From Cellulomonas avistercoris (lineage in GTDB: Bacteria > Actinomycetota > Actinomycetes > Actinomycetales > Cellulomonadaceae): a DNA stretch of 64,000 bases. Position numbers and translations under genes: made by a program. Location: contig NZ_JACSQV010000010.1 in assembly GCF_014836445.1 (NCBI RefSeq), positions 1 to 64,000 on the forward strand, read 5' to 3'. This document shows, one piece after another, positions 34,598-45,283 of the stretch. Position 1 is the first letter of the stretch. Each line of letters starts with the position of its first letter. Under the pieces are notes generated by a model that made no database searches, was not told where the DNA came from, and saw only the letters and a program-made list of their open reading frames with translations.

Positions 34598-36994
34598 GTG
34601 CCCCGGTCCCTGCGCGCGCTCGCCGCTGCCCTGCTCGCCGCGCTCGCGGTGCTGCTCGGCGCACCCGCGCAGGCGGCCGAGCGCGCGGTGCCCGAGCCCG
34701 TCCCGGGGCCCGTCGTCCTGGTGGGCGTCACGGGTCTGCGCTGGGACGACGTCGGCTCCCTGACGACGCCGGCGCTGTGGGCGCTGTCGCGCGAGGGCTC
34801 CGTCGGTACCGTCGCGACACGGTCGGTACGCGCACGCGGGTGCCCCGCCGACGGGTGGCTCGCGGTCTCCGCCGGCAACCGCGCGGCCGACCTCGTCGCG
34901 GACGACAAGACGTGCCGCTCGCTGCGCGACCCCGGCGAGTCCGGCGAGGTGCCCGGCTGGGAGGACTACCTCGCGAGCGCGGGCGCCGAGTCGTACGGCG
35001 CACGGCCCGGCATGCTCGGTGACCTGCTCGCGCGCACCGGCACCACCGTCACGGGCGTCGGCCCGGGTGCCGCCGTCGCGCTCGCGGACTCCGCGGGCCG
35101 GCCGGTCGGCGAGCACGTGCGCCTCCCCGCCGAGCAGCGCGGCCTCGCACAGGTCGTCCGTGACGCCGCCGCGTCGTCCGAGCTGCTGGTCGTCGACGCG
35201 GGCGTGATCCGCGACCCCGGGTACGCGACCGTCGCCCGCCTGCCCTCCGCGACACCGAGCGCCGTGCCCGACGACGAGCTGCCCGGCATGGGCAGCGCCG
35301 ACGACGACCTGCCGGGGTCCGAGGCCATCGTCGAGCCGACGCGCGCGCAGCAGGCCGTCCGGCTCGACGCCCGCATCGGCGCGGTGCTCGACGGCCTGTC
35401 GGGGCACGACGCCACGGTCCTCGTGGTCTCCCTGGCCGACTCGGGCCGCTCGGGGCTGCAGCTCGCGATCGGCCTCGGTCCGCGCGAGGTGCCGCCCCCG
35501 TTCGCCGAGAGCCAGCTCACCTCGGGCTCCACGCGGCAGCCCGGCGTCGTCCAGGTCACCGACGTCACCCCGACGCTGCTCGCGCTGCTGCTGCTGAGCG
35601 ACGAGGCCCCCGCGCTGCCCGGTGCGCAGATCGTGCCCACGCCCGGCGCCGCGACCGGCGGTGCCCGCGTGGCCCGGCTGCTCGACGTGCAGCAGGAGGC
35701 CAGCGCCATCTCCCTGGTCTTCGGGTCGTTCTCGGCACGTCTCGTGCTCGCGCAGGCCGCGCTCTTCGTGGCCGCGGCGATCATCCTGGTGGCGCGCGGA
35801 CGCGCCGACCGGCCGCCCCTGCGCCCCGCGCTGCGGGTGCTCCAGGTCGGCGCGCTGGTCCTCGGGTCCGCCCCGGTCGCGTCGTTCCTCGCCGGGCTCG
35901 TGCCGTGGTGGCGTGCGGACCGTCCGGTCACCGCCTTCTGGCTCACCCTCGTCGGCTGGATCGTCGCCATCACGGCCGCCGCCCTGGCGGGCCCGTGGCG
36001 CCGCCACGTGCTCGGCCCCGCGGGCGTCGTCGCGGGCGTCACCGTCGTCACCCTCGTGCTCGACGCGGTGACGGGCTCCAACCTGGTGATCGACGGGCCG
36101 ATGGGGGCGCACCGCGTCGTCGCCGCGCGGTTCTACGGCATGAGCAACCAGGCGTTCGCGCTCATCACCGCCGGTGGCGTGCTGCTCGCGGTGGTCGTCG
36201 CGGACCACCTGCTGCGCATCGGCCGGCGCCGGCTCGCGGTCGCCTCCGTCGTGGTGCTCGGCGCGGTGCTGGTCGTCGTCGACGGTGCGCCGCAGTGGGG
36301 CGCGGACTTCGGCGGCCCGCCCGCGATCATCCTCGCCTTCGCGATGCTGGCGGTCGCCGTCAGCGGGCGACGCGTGTCGTGGCGGCTCGTGCTGCTCGTG
36401 GGCGCCGTCGGCGTGGCCGTCGTGCTCGGGTTCGCCGTGCTCGACTGGATGCGGCCCGCCGCGGACCGCACGCACCTGGGCCGGTTCCTCGACACCGTGC
36501 TCGAGGGCGGGCTGTGGGACGTCGTGTGGCGCAAGCTCTCGGTGAACCTGCGGGTCCTGACGTCCTGGCGCTACCTCGTCCTGGCCATCGGCGGCGTCGC
36601 GCTGACGTGGCTCGTGCTCGCGGGCCCGCGCGCGCACCGCGGCGGGCTGCTCGGTGCGGGGTCACCGCTCGCGGACCTGCAGCGCGAGGTCCCGCTGCTG
36701 CGTCCCGCGGTCGCCGCCACGGGCGCCGCGCTCACGGTCGGCTTCCTCATGAACGACTCGGGCATCGTCGTGCCGGCCACGGGCATCGCGCTCGCGGTGC
36801 CGTGCCTGGTCGCGGCGTCGGCGCAGTGGCGCCTGGGCGCACGGCGCGACCAGGACGCGGGCGACCGGCCCGCGCAGGACGCCGGTGACGACGCGCCGGC
36901 GGCGACCGACACGGCCGGAACCCGTCGGCCCGCCCCCGAGGGGACCGCCCTCAGCGACCCGGGCGCGGCTGGTCCGGCGACATCGTCCGCCTGA
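34598..36994 (+). CDS. Large membrane protein with extracellular phosphatase-like domain, unknown function
   Basis: The 798-residue protein has a signal peptide (1-27, AQA). It then has an extracytoplasmic domain to about 370 whose opening VVLVGVTGLRWDDVGSLTTP and later ATVLVVSLADSGRSG and VTDVTPTLLALL recall the alkaline-phosphatase/sulfatase fold, though the metal ligands look incomplete. From about 380 to 740 follow ten or more membrane helices, then a disordered acidic tail. Related proteins occur across actinobacteria without a known role; a part in envelope or polysaccharide metabolism is only suggested by the convergent glycosyltransferase whose 3' end overlaps this gene by 44 bases. 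GTG 34598 gives the signal peptide directly. Confidence 0.7.
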   Translation: MPRSLRALAAALLAALAVLLGAPAQAAERAVPEPVPGPVVLVGVTGLRWDDVGSLTTPALWALSREGSVGTVATRSVRARGCPADGWLAVSAGNRAADLVADDKTCRSLRDPGESGEVPGWEDYLASAGAESYGARPGMLGDLLARTGTTVTGVGPGAAVALADSAGRPVGEHVRLPAEQRGLAQVVRDAAASSELLVVDAGVIRDPGYATVARLPSATPSAVPDDELPGMGSADDDLPGSEAIVEPTRAQQAVRLDARIGAVLDGLSGHDATVLVVSLADSGRSGLQLAIGLGPREVPPPFAESQLTSGSTRQPGVVQVTDVTPTLLALLLLSDEAPALPGAQIVPTPGAATGGARVARLLDVQQEASAISLVFGSFSARLVLAQAALFVAAAIILVARGRADRPPLRPALRVLQVGALVLGSAPVASFLAGLVPWWRADRPVTAFWLTLVGWIVAITAAALAGPWRRHVLGPAGVVAGVTVVTLVLDAVTGSNLVIDGPMGAHRVVAARFYGMSNQAFALITAGGVLLAVVVADHLLRIGRRRLAVASVVVLGAVLVVVDGAPQWGADFGGPPAIILAFAMLAVAVSGRRVSWRLVLLVGAVGVAVVLGFAVLDWMRPAADRTHLGRFLDTVLEGGLWDVVWRKLSVNLRVLTSWRYLVLAIGGVALTWLVLAGPRAHRGGLLGAGSPLADLQREVPLLRPAVAATGAALTVGFLMNDSGIVVPATGIALAVPCLVAASAQWRLGARRDQDAGDRPAQDAGDDAPAATDTAGTRRPAPEGTALSDPGAAGPATSSA

Positions 36995-37853
36995 CGCCCG
37001 ACGCGGCGGCGCGCGCCCGGCGCGCGTTGACCGCGAGCTGTACGTCGCGGTACTGCGCGGCCCGGTGCAGCTGACCCTTGAGGTCCGTGCCCGAGGGCCG
37101 GTGCCGCAGCTCGCACGGCACCTCCAGGACGCGGAAGCCGAGGCGCAGCAGGTCGATCGTCATGCCCGCCTCGACGCCCCAGCCGCGCGCGAGCGGCGTC
37201 GCCGCCTCGAACGCCTCGCGGGTCAGGCACCGCATGCCGGACAGCGGCTGCGTGGGCGTCCACCCCGTCATCGACGCGATCGCGCGCCGCGCCGCCCCCA
37301 CCACGAGCCCGCGACCACCCGCGCCGGGCTGCGGCGGCAGCAGCGCGATCGTCAGGTCCGCGATGCCGTCCATGACCGGCGGGACGAGCGGTGCGGTGTT
37401 GACGGCCGTGTCGGCCAGGTCGCCGTCGACGAACAGCAGGTGGCGCGGCGGCCGGTCGGGGGCGTCGCGCATCGCGACGACCGCGGCGCCCGTCTCCATC
37501 GCCGCGGCCTTGCCACGGTTGTGGGAGTGCCGCACCACGACCGCGCCGGCCTCGCGGGCGACGTGCTGCGTGTTGTCCTCGGACCCGTCGTCGACGACGA
37601 GCACGAGGTCGACGTGCGGGATGGCGCGCGCCGAGCGCACGGTCGCGGCGATCCGGCGCGACTCGTCCTTGGCCGGGATGATCACCGCCACGCGCTGACG
37701 CTGCTTGTGCCCGCGGGCGGCGCGCGCCGCGCGCTCGGCGGTCTGGTCCGATGCCGCGTCGGAGGCCAGGTCAGCGGTCACGTCGGCCACCGGTCGGCCG
37801 GCCTCGCTTCCCGTGCGTGTCACGGTGCCCACCCTATCGACCGCAGGTGACAC
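36951..37853 (-). CDS. GT2 glycosyltransferase (GpgS/DPM-like)
   Basis: The 300-residue soluble protein has a GT-A domain: VAVIIPAKDESRRIAATVRSA near residue 54-74, LVLVVDDGSEDNT near 83 and LLFVDGDLAD near 138, where the DGD takes the place of DxD. PLSGMRCLTREAFEA near 203 and GWGVEAGMTIDLLR near 224 resemble the glucosyl-3-phosphoglycerate synthase and dolichyl-phosphate sugar transferase branches. The donor and acceptor are not certain. A 45-residue hydrophilic leader precedes the domain. GTG 37853 has a GAGG site; shorter starts at 37832 or 37823 are possible. Its end overlaps the membrane-protein gene tail to tail. Confidence 0.8.
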   Translation of the reverse strand: MSPAVDRVGTVTRTGSEAGRPVADVTADLASDAASDQTAERAARAARGHKQRQRVAVIIPAKDESRRIAATVRSARAIPHVDLVLVVDDGSEDNTQHVAREAGAVVVRHSHNRGKAAAMETGAAVVAMRDAPDRPPRHLLFVDGDLADTAVNTAPLVPPVMDGIADLTIALLPPQPGAGGRGLVVGAARRAIASMTGWTPTQPLSGMRCLTREAFEAATPLARGWGVEAGMTIDLLRLGFRVLEVPCELRHRPSGTDLKGQLHRAAQYRDVQLAVNARRARAAASGVRRTMSPDQPRPGR

Positions 37854-37893
37854 GTCGCCTCACGAGCACCGGGACGGCGCGCAGGCCGCCCCG

Positions 37894-38718
37894 TCAGCGC
37901 AGCGTGACCTGCCGCGCCACGAGGCCGGCACGGGCCCGGCGGGCGTTCGCGTCGAGCGGCGCGTCGTCGGCCATCGCGGCCTCGAGGCGCGGCACGAAGT
38001 CCGCGAGCGGCTTCTCGATGTCGTCGGCCTCCGAGCCGCGCGCCAGCTCCCACACGGGCACGACGATGCCGGCGGCACGGAAGTAGCCGATGAACTTGGC
38101 GTCGTCGAAGCCGGACTCCCGGCGCGCGTGCAGCCGCGACAGGCCGTCGAGGACGACCTGCTCGTCCGCCGGCTGGGCCCAGCGCAGGTACTCGCGGGCG
38201 CCCATGCGGCACCAGTACGCCGACTCGGCGGCGGCCAGGCGGCGCGTGTCGATGATGCCGGCGTCGGCCTCCTCGAGCGCGGCCTGCAGGTCGGGGGTGA
38301 CGTCGGTGCTCGGGTCGAGCCAGTAGGCGAAGCTCTCCTGCACGGTGACCTCGAAGGGCACCGACAGGTCCAGGACGTCCTGCAGGCGCGGGCCCGGCGT
38401 GGGCAGGCCGATGGTCTCGATCGCGGTGCCGGGCTCGGCGTCCAGCGCGAGCAGCAGCGCGGTCGCGACGTCGCGGCTCGCGTCGCCCGAGCTGGTGCCG
38501 GTCTGCAGCGCGACGAGCACGACGCCGTCGGTGCGGTGCAGCGCCGCCCAGCTGTTCGGCAGCACGGTGGTGACGACGACGTCACGCGCGCCGTGCTCGG
38601 CGGTGGTGCGGGCGGTCGCGGTCGCCGCGGGCACGAGCTCGCGCAGCGCCACCCAGTCGGGCTCACCGGGCAGCCCCTCGAACGGGCGCAGCACGAAGTC
38701 GGGCGTGTTCTTGGCCAT
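37894..38718 (-). CDS. DUF5926 family protein
   Basis: The 274-residue product opens with PDFVLRPFEGLPGEPDWVALR, the signature of the actinobacterial DUF5926 family, and continues with RDVVVTTVLPNSWAALHR near residue 45 and ESFAYWLDP near 128. There is no signal peptide or membrane helix, so it is cytosolic. The function of the family is unknown. It lies between a glycosyltransferase on the same strand and the divergent pgm gene. ATG 38718 is the only sensible start. Confidence 0.85.
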   Translation of the reverse strand: MAKNTPDFVLRPFEGLPGEPDWVALRELVPAATATARTTAEHGARDVVVTTVLPNSWAALHRTDGVVLVALQTGTSSGDASRDVATALLLALDAEPGTAIETIGLPTPGPRLQDVLDLSVPFEVTVQESFAYWLDPSTDVTPDLQAALEEADAGIIDTRRLAAAESAYWCRMGAREYLRWAQPADEQVVLDGLSRLHARRESGFDDAKFIGYFRAAGIVVPVWELARGSEADDIEKPLADFVPRLEAAMADDAPLDANARRARAGLVARQVTLR

Positions 38719-38834
38719 GGCTGCACCCTACCGACCCATGAGCACCCGCCGCCTCCCGCCCCGTCCGCCCGACATCCCACGAATCGGGCCCGAGGAGGTG
38801 CGCGGGACGGGTGCGCTGCGGGAGGATCGACGGC

Positions 38835-40520
<1,686 letters not shown>

Positions 40521-40526
40521 GACGGG

Positions 40527-40566
40527 CTGGACCGCCTTCCCACGTCGTCGGGGGGAGGCGGTCCAG
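40527..40566 (+). terminator. Terminator of pgm
   Basis: CTGGACCGCCTTCCC pairs with GGGGAGGCGGTCCAG (one G-U pair, 10-base loop) starting six bases after the pgm stop codon. Confidence 0.82.
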
Positions 40567-40694
40567 GAACGAGGGCCCCGGGGTCGGGGCGGGCGGCGAC
40601 GGAGAGCGGCCCGGCGGCACAGGGCCGGACCGCCCTCGACGTCCGCCGCGGGGGCGGGTCGTCAGGCCCGGGGCTGGAGTGCCCGGGCGCGGGA

Positions 40695-40729
40695 CGGACC
40701 GGCGGGTGAGGCGACCACCCGCCGGTCCG
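40695..40729 (-). terminator. Terminator of the second polysaccharide operon
   Basis: A perfect 14-base inverted repeat (CGGACCGGCGGGTG and CACCCGCCGGTCCG) with a 7-base loop sits five bases beyond the intact stop position of the sugar-nucleotide dehydrogenase at 40735. Its placement also supports the view that the true reading frame of that gene ends at 40735 and not at 40662. Confidence 0.85.
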
Positions 40730-40734
40730 GGTCG

Positions 40735-42116
40735 TCAGGCCGCGAGGCGGCCCAGTCCGGTGAACTCCCAGCCGGCCGCACGCCACTGGTCGGCCGTGAG
40801 CTTGCCGCGCGCGTCGAGACGCGCGGGGTGCGGGTGAGGCCCGCGAGGCGCTGCGGGTCGGCGTCGACGAACTGCTTCCACTCGGTGAGGACGAGCAGCA
40901 CGTCGCACTCCTCCACGGCCTCGTCGACGCTCGTGCCGTAGCCGAGGGTCGGGAAGGCGCGGCGCGCGGTGTCGCCCGCCTCGGGGTCGTAGACCGTGAC
41001 CTGGGCGCCGCGCAGGTGCAGGGCCGCGGCCACGTTGAGCGCGGGGCTGTCGCGCACGTCGTCCGTCAGCGGCTTGAACGCCGCCCCCAGGACGCCGATG
41101 CGCTTGTTGAGCACCGAGCCGCCGCACGCCTCGAGCGCCATGTCGACGACGCGCTCGCGCTGGCCCATGTTGATCTCGTCGACCTGCTGCAGCAGCGCGG
41201 CCGCGCGGTTGGCGCCGAGCTCCTTGGAGCGGTGCATGAGCGCACGGATGTCCTTGGGCAGGCAGCCGCCACCGAAGCCGAGGCCGGCGTCGAGGAACTG
41301 CCGGCCGATGCGCACGTCGTGGCCCAGCGCGTCGGCCAGGACCGTGACGTCGGCGCCCGCGGCCTCGCAGACGCCAGCGATCGCGTTGATGAACGAGATC
41401 TTGGTCGCGAGGAACGCGTTGGCGCTGACCTTGACGAGCTCGGCGGTCGGCAGGTCCGTCACGACGACCGGCGAGCCCTCGGCGATCGGGGCCGCGTACA
41501 CGGCACGCATGACCGCCTCGGACCTCTCCGAGACACCGCCGAGCACGATGCGGTCGGGGTGCAGCGTGTCGCCGACCGCCTTGCCCTCGCGCAGGAACTC
41601 GGGGTTCCACAGCAGCTCGGCGTCGATCCCGGCGGGGACCGTCGCGGCGACCAGCTCACGCAGCCGCGCGGCCGTGCCGACCGGGACGGTCGACTTGCCG
41701 ACGATGACGGCGTCCTTGGTGAGGTGCTGCGCGATGACGCGGGTCGCGTCCTCGACGTACGCGAGGTTCGCGGCGTGCGACGTGCGCTGCTGCGGCGTGC
41801 CGACGCACACGAAGTGCACGTCGGCGCCCGCGACGGCGGACGCGGCGTCGGTCGTGAACCGCAGGCGGCCGGTGGCCAGGGTCTTCTCCAGCAGCTCGGG
41901 CAGCCCGGGCTCGAAGAACGGGACCTTGCCGGCGGCGAGGGCGTCGACCTTGGCCTGGTCGACGTCCACGCCGACCACGTCGAAGCCGAGCTCGGCCATC
42001 GCGACGGCGTGCGTCGCGCCGAGGTAGCCGGTGCCGAAGACCGTGATCCGCAGGTTCTCCGGGGCGGTCGTGACCGGCCCGGCCGGACGGGGGTTGGTGC
42101 TGCGCTTGGTGCTCAT
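40735..42116 (-). CDS. ugd: UDP-glucose 6-dehydrogenase (UDP-glucose/GDP-mannose dehydrogenase family), frameshifted near the 3' end
   Basis: The protein oxidises a sugar nucleotide to its uronic acid form, most likely UDP-glucose to UDP-glucuronate. It has an N-terminal NAD-binding ITVFGTGYLGATHAVAMAELG near residue 25-45, VGKSTVPVGT near 138, ELLWNPEFLREGKAV near 167, the catalytic GGGCLPKDIRALM near 283 and the C-terminal IGVLGAAFKPLTDDVRDSP near 343. The exact GGGCLPKD form is that of actinobacterial UdgA enzymes, though GDP-mannose dehydrogenases share it. At about 40818 one base is missing: the reading PRV runs into a spurious tail ending at 40662. The next frame continues with DARGKLTADQWRAAGWEFTG, a normal family C-terminus, to 40735. 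ATG 42116 follows AAGGA. It is 28 bases after the GH26 gene. Confidence 0.85.
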
Positions 42117-42144
42117 GGGGTCCTTCTTCTTCACGTCAGAGGTG

Positions 42145-43737
42145 TCAGGAGCCGGGGACGAAGCCGGCGGAGGGGTCGCGGATGCCGTCGAGGAACGCCT
42201 GCTGGGAGTCCTCGCGCGAGGTGATGCGCCAGTCGTTGGTGACGCGCTGGCCCCCGCTGATCGTGGTGACGGTGTGGTGGAACCAGGCGAACCCGATGAC
42301 GTCGGCGTTGCGCGGCTGCGCGAGGGAGTCGAACAGGTCGGCGACCCACGCGGCCTTGTCGCCGCCGCCGGTCTCGGAGGCCCCGATCTCCGCGAGGACG
42401 ATCGGCTTGCCCGTGATGGCGCGCAGCTGGTCGAGCGACCGGTCGAACGTCCACGAGAACGTGGGCGTCTGGTTCGCGTCGAACGGCGGGCGGTAGTACC
42501 CGGACAGGCCGACCCAGTCGACGTACTCGTCACCCGGGTACAGGCTCTGCGTGTACTCGAGCGGCTGGTTCAGCTTGGGCAGGTTGTTGACGATGTTCGG
42601 CGCCCACACCCACACCGCGTACGCGTTGGCGCCCTCGGCCTCGAAGATGTCGTGGACGTGCCGCCACATCCGCACGAAGTCGCCGCGGTTGTTGCCGTTG
42701 ACCTGCACGCCGTTGGAGCCCTGCTCCGACCACGGGTACCAGGACCCGTTCATCTCGTGGTTCAGCCGGATCGCGACCGGCAGGCCGAGCGCCGCGACGT
42801 CCCGCGCGTACTGGCGCAGGTAGTCGTCGAACGCGCCGTCGATGATGCGCGGCAGGGAGTACTCGGGGTCGTTCGGCTGGCTGTTGCCCGCCTCCATCGG
42901 TCGCGACTCCCACGTGACCATGGGCAGCGCGCCCTTGGTCCACGAGCGCGTGACCGCGTCGGCACGGAACGGCGTGTCCCAGCCCTGGAAGTACCCGGCG
43001 AGGTCCGGCTGCACGCCGACGGTCGACGCGACGTGGTCGAACTCCGACCAGGAGAACGGGGACTGGGCCGTGTACAGGCCGAAGTACCGGTCCGCCGGGT
43101 GCACGATCGCGTCCCGGGCGGGCGCGGTCGGCCTGACCGGGCGGGCCGCCTCCTCGCGGGCGGCCGCGGCCTGCCGGGCGAACTCGACCTGCGACTGCGC
43201 GACCGCGGCACGGATGGCGGCACCTTCCGCGTCACCCCGCGCCTGGGCGAGCTGACGCTCGAGCGCGGCCTTCTGCTGCGACCGGGCGTGGGCGGCGGCC
43301 TTCTCGGCGGCCGCCTTGGCCTTGCCCTTCGCGGCGGCGGCGGCCTTCTCGCCCGCGGCCTTGGCCTTGCCGGCCTCCTGCGCGGCTGCCTTGTCGGCGG
43401 CGGCCTTCTCCTGCGCCGCGGCCTTCTCGGCGGCCGACTTGGCCTTGCCGGACTCCGCGCCGGCGGCGCGCTCGGCGGCCGCCTTGTCCTGCGAGGCGCG
43501 CAGGTGCGCGATCTCGTCGTCGCGGTCCGCGAGGACCGCCGCGAGATCGGCGTTCTCCTGCGTGAGCTGCTTCTCGGCCTCCGTCATGAGGGGGCCGGGC
43601 ACGGCGCCCGAGGGCGAGAGCCAGACGACGCCGGTGACGGCACCGAGCGTGACGGCGAGCACGACGGCCGAGAGCTTGCCGACGAGTCCGAGGTGGCCGT
43701 CGAGGGTCCACCAGTGCTTTCCGGTGCGCTCAGACAT
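42145..43737 (-). CDS. Membrane-anchored coiled-coil GH26 glycoside hydrolase
   Basis: The 530-residue protein has one membrane helix (about 21-43), then about 140 residues of Ala/Lys/Glu-rich coiled coil (repeated AAAEKAAA- and KAKAA-type units), then a GH26 catalytic domain (about 205-530). The acid/base Glu lies in IRLNHEMNGSWYPW at about residue 328 and the nucleophile in VLAEIGASE at about 450, with WVWAPN near 375 between. GH26 contains beta-mannanases, beta-1,3-xylanases and lichenase-like enzymes; some members occur in exopolysaccharide loci as processing enzymes. The coiled coil would hold the enzyme away from the membrane, perhaps at the exit of the partner synthase. The start overlaps the synthase stop by eight bases. 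Confidence 0.88.
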   Translation of the reverse strand: MSERTGKHWWTLDGHLGLVGKLSAVVLAVTLGAVTGVVWLSPSGAVPGPLMTEAEKQLTQENADLAAVLADRDDEIAHLRASQDKAAAERAAGAESGKAKSAAEKAAAQEKAAADKAAAQEAGKAKAAGEKAAAAAKGKAKAAAEKAAAHARSQQKAALERQLAQARGDAEGAAIRAAVAQSQVEFARQAAAAREEAARPVRPTAPARDAIVHPADRYFGLYTAQSPFSWSEFDHVASTVGVQPDLAGYFQGWDTPFRADAVTRSWTKGALPMVTWESRPMEAGNSQPNDPEYSLPRIIDGAFDDYLRQYARDVAALGLPVAIRLNHEMNGSWYPWSEQGSNGVQVNGNNRGDFVRMWRHVHDIFEAEGANAYAVWVWAPNIVNNLPKLNQPLEYTQSLYPGDEYVDWVGLSGYYRPPFDANQTPTFSWTFDRSLDQLRAITGKPIVLAEIGASETGGGDKAAWVADLFDSLAQPRNADVIGFAWFHHTVTTISGGQRVTNDWRITSREDSQQAFLDGIRDPSAGFVPGS

Positions 43738-45283
43738 AGGCCACCGCCATGAGGGCGAACATGAGGATCCCGATCAGGTAGGGGACGAGTGCGAGGGGGT
43801 TGCCGCGCCGCCGGGGTGCGGGCGCCGCCTGCGCCTGGGCGCGCAGGCGGGTCTCGGCGCGCAGCCCGACACGGCCGCCGGCCGTGGGCTGGGCGTCGGG
43901 GTGCAGGACCGGCACGCGGGGCACGGCGTGCCCGGCCTGCGTGGGGAGGGTGGGCCGGTCGACGACGTCGACCGGTGCGCCGTGTGCCGTGTCCTCGAGC
44001 TCGGCCATGAGGTCGGCGTCGGACGCGTCCTTCTGGCCCGCGACGTAGGCCCCGGCACGCGTGCCCCAGCCGGCGACGTGCGCCATGCGGAAGAACCCGA
44101 TGATCCGGATCGGCATGAGGAAGAGCGTCGAGGTGATGATGAAGACCGGCAGCCGCAGGAAGTCCGAGGGCTTCTCCTGCAGGTGGCGGATCTGGCGGAT
44201 CGCCATGGACAGCACCGACGAGACGACCATCAGGCCGATGACCCAGGCCAGGCCCTGCACACCGGTCGTCGTCTCGAGGATCGCCTGGTACAGGTTGATG
44301 CCCGTGCCGGAGACGGCGCGGTAGATCCACCCGGCGACGGTCCCGAAGAGCAGGAACGGCAGGATGATGTCGACGAGGAAGAAGATCGCCAGGACGGGCG
44401 CGTGGCCGAGCATCCAGGGCAGCATGCGCAGGGTGTTGTACTGGCTGCCGCGCGACCAGCGCAGCTGCTGCTTGTAGAGCTTCTTGATCTCCAGCGGCGC
44501 GTCCGTGTAGACGAGGCTCGTGTGCTGGTAGACCGTGCGGTAGCCGGCCTTGAGCGTGAGGTTCGTCAGGGTGCGGTCGTCGGAGACCTCGAGGAAGACG
44601 CCGAGGAACTTCTCGGTCATGAACTTGTCCATGACCGACATGAGGATGTGCCGGCGGAACGCGATGGTGCGTCCCGGCAGGCAGCCGACCTGCCCCAGCA
44701 CGGACTGCGCGGGCATCGAGTACAGCGCACGCGTGTTCTCGAGCCAGTCGGCCCAGCGGGTGATCCAGGAGCGGGTCGGCTCGAGGATGCGCTGGCGCGT
44801 CGTGACGCCGCCGACCGACGGGTCCGCGAACGGCTTGACGAGCTCGTCGAGCGCGCCGTCGGTCCACACGGTGTCGGAGTCGACGAGGACGGTGACGTCG
44901 CCGCGCGACATCTGGGTGCCGATCTTCACGGCGTTGCGCTTGCCGGGGATCGGCGTGTGGACGCGCTGGACGACGGGGGCGAACTCGTCGCACACGCCCT
45001 CGAGCCCGGGGTTGGGCGCGCCGTTGATGACGACGATGACCTCGTCGGGCTGCTGCTCGACGATGCGGCGCAGCACGTCGCGGAAGAGGTCGAGCGGCTC
45101 GTCGACGACGGGGACGACGACGCTCGTGCTGATGGCGTAGGGGGCGGTGACCGGCCGGTAGCGCCGCGAGAGCACCACCTTGAGGATCCAGAGAGCCCAG
45201 ACGATGGTCGAGAAGACCGCGAAGAGATAGATCTCGTTCTGGCCCTCGAACATGTGCCGAAGCTGCAGGATGAAGATGAACAT
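43730..45283 (-). CDS. HAS/NodC-like processive GT2 polysaccharide synthase
   Basis: The 517-residue integral membrane glycosyltransferase has an N-terminal helix (about 17-38), a cytosolic catalytic domain and about five C-terminal helices. Key parts are STSVVVPVVDEP near residue 52, PGKRNAVKIG near 113, VDSDT near 135, GCLPGRTIAFRR near 199, SDDRTLTNLTLKAGYRT near 232 and YKQQLRWSRGSQYNTLR near 269. The D, DxD, D, QxxRW pattern with SDDRTLTN is closest to hyaluronan synthase and NodC. A long disordered stretch (about 405-495) precedes a last helix at the extreme C-terminus, which is unusual. Operon partners are a GH26 enzyme and a sugar-nucleotide dehydrogenase, so a uronic-acid-containing polymer is the favoured product. 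ATG 45283 follows AGGAGA. Confidence 0.88.
   Translation of the reverse strand: MFIFILQLRHMFEGQNEIYLFAVFSTIVWALWILKVVLSRRYRPVTAPYAISTSVVVPVVDEPLDLFRDVLRRIVEQQPDEVIVVINGAPNPGLEGVCDEFAPVVQRVHTPIPGKRNAVKIGTQMSRGDVTVLVDSDTVWTDGALDELVKPFADPSVGGVTTRQRILEPTRSWITRWADWLENTRALYSMPAQSVLGQVGCLPGRTIAFRRHILMSVMDKFMTEKFLGVFLEVSDDRTLTNLTLKAGYRTVYQHTSLVYTDAPLEIKKLYKQQLRWSRGSQYNTLRMLPWMLGHAPVLAIFFLVDIILPFLLFGTVAGWIYRAVSGTGINLYQAILETTTGVQGLAWVIGLMVVSSVLSMAIRQIRHLQEKPSDFLRLPVFIITSTLFLMPIRIIGFFRMAHVAGWGTRAGAYVAGQKDASDADLMAELEDTAHGAPVDVVDRPTLPTQAGHAVPRVPVLHPDAQPTAGGRVGLRAETRLRAQAQAAPAPRRRGNPLALVPYLIGILMFALMAVAYV

Noticed and set aside
40662..40734. Literal C-terminal tail of the dehydrogenase reading to 40662
   Set aside because: It is not family-like and runs through the operon terminator; the other frame gives the proper end.
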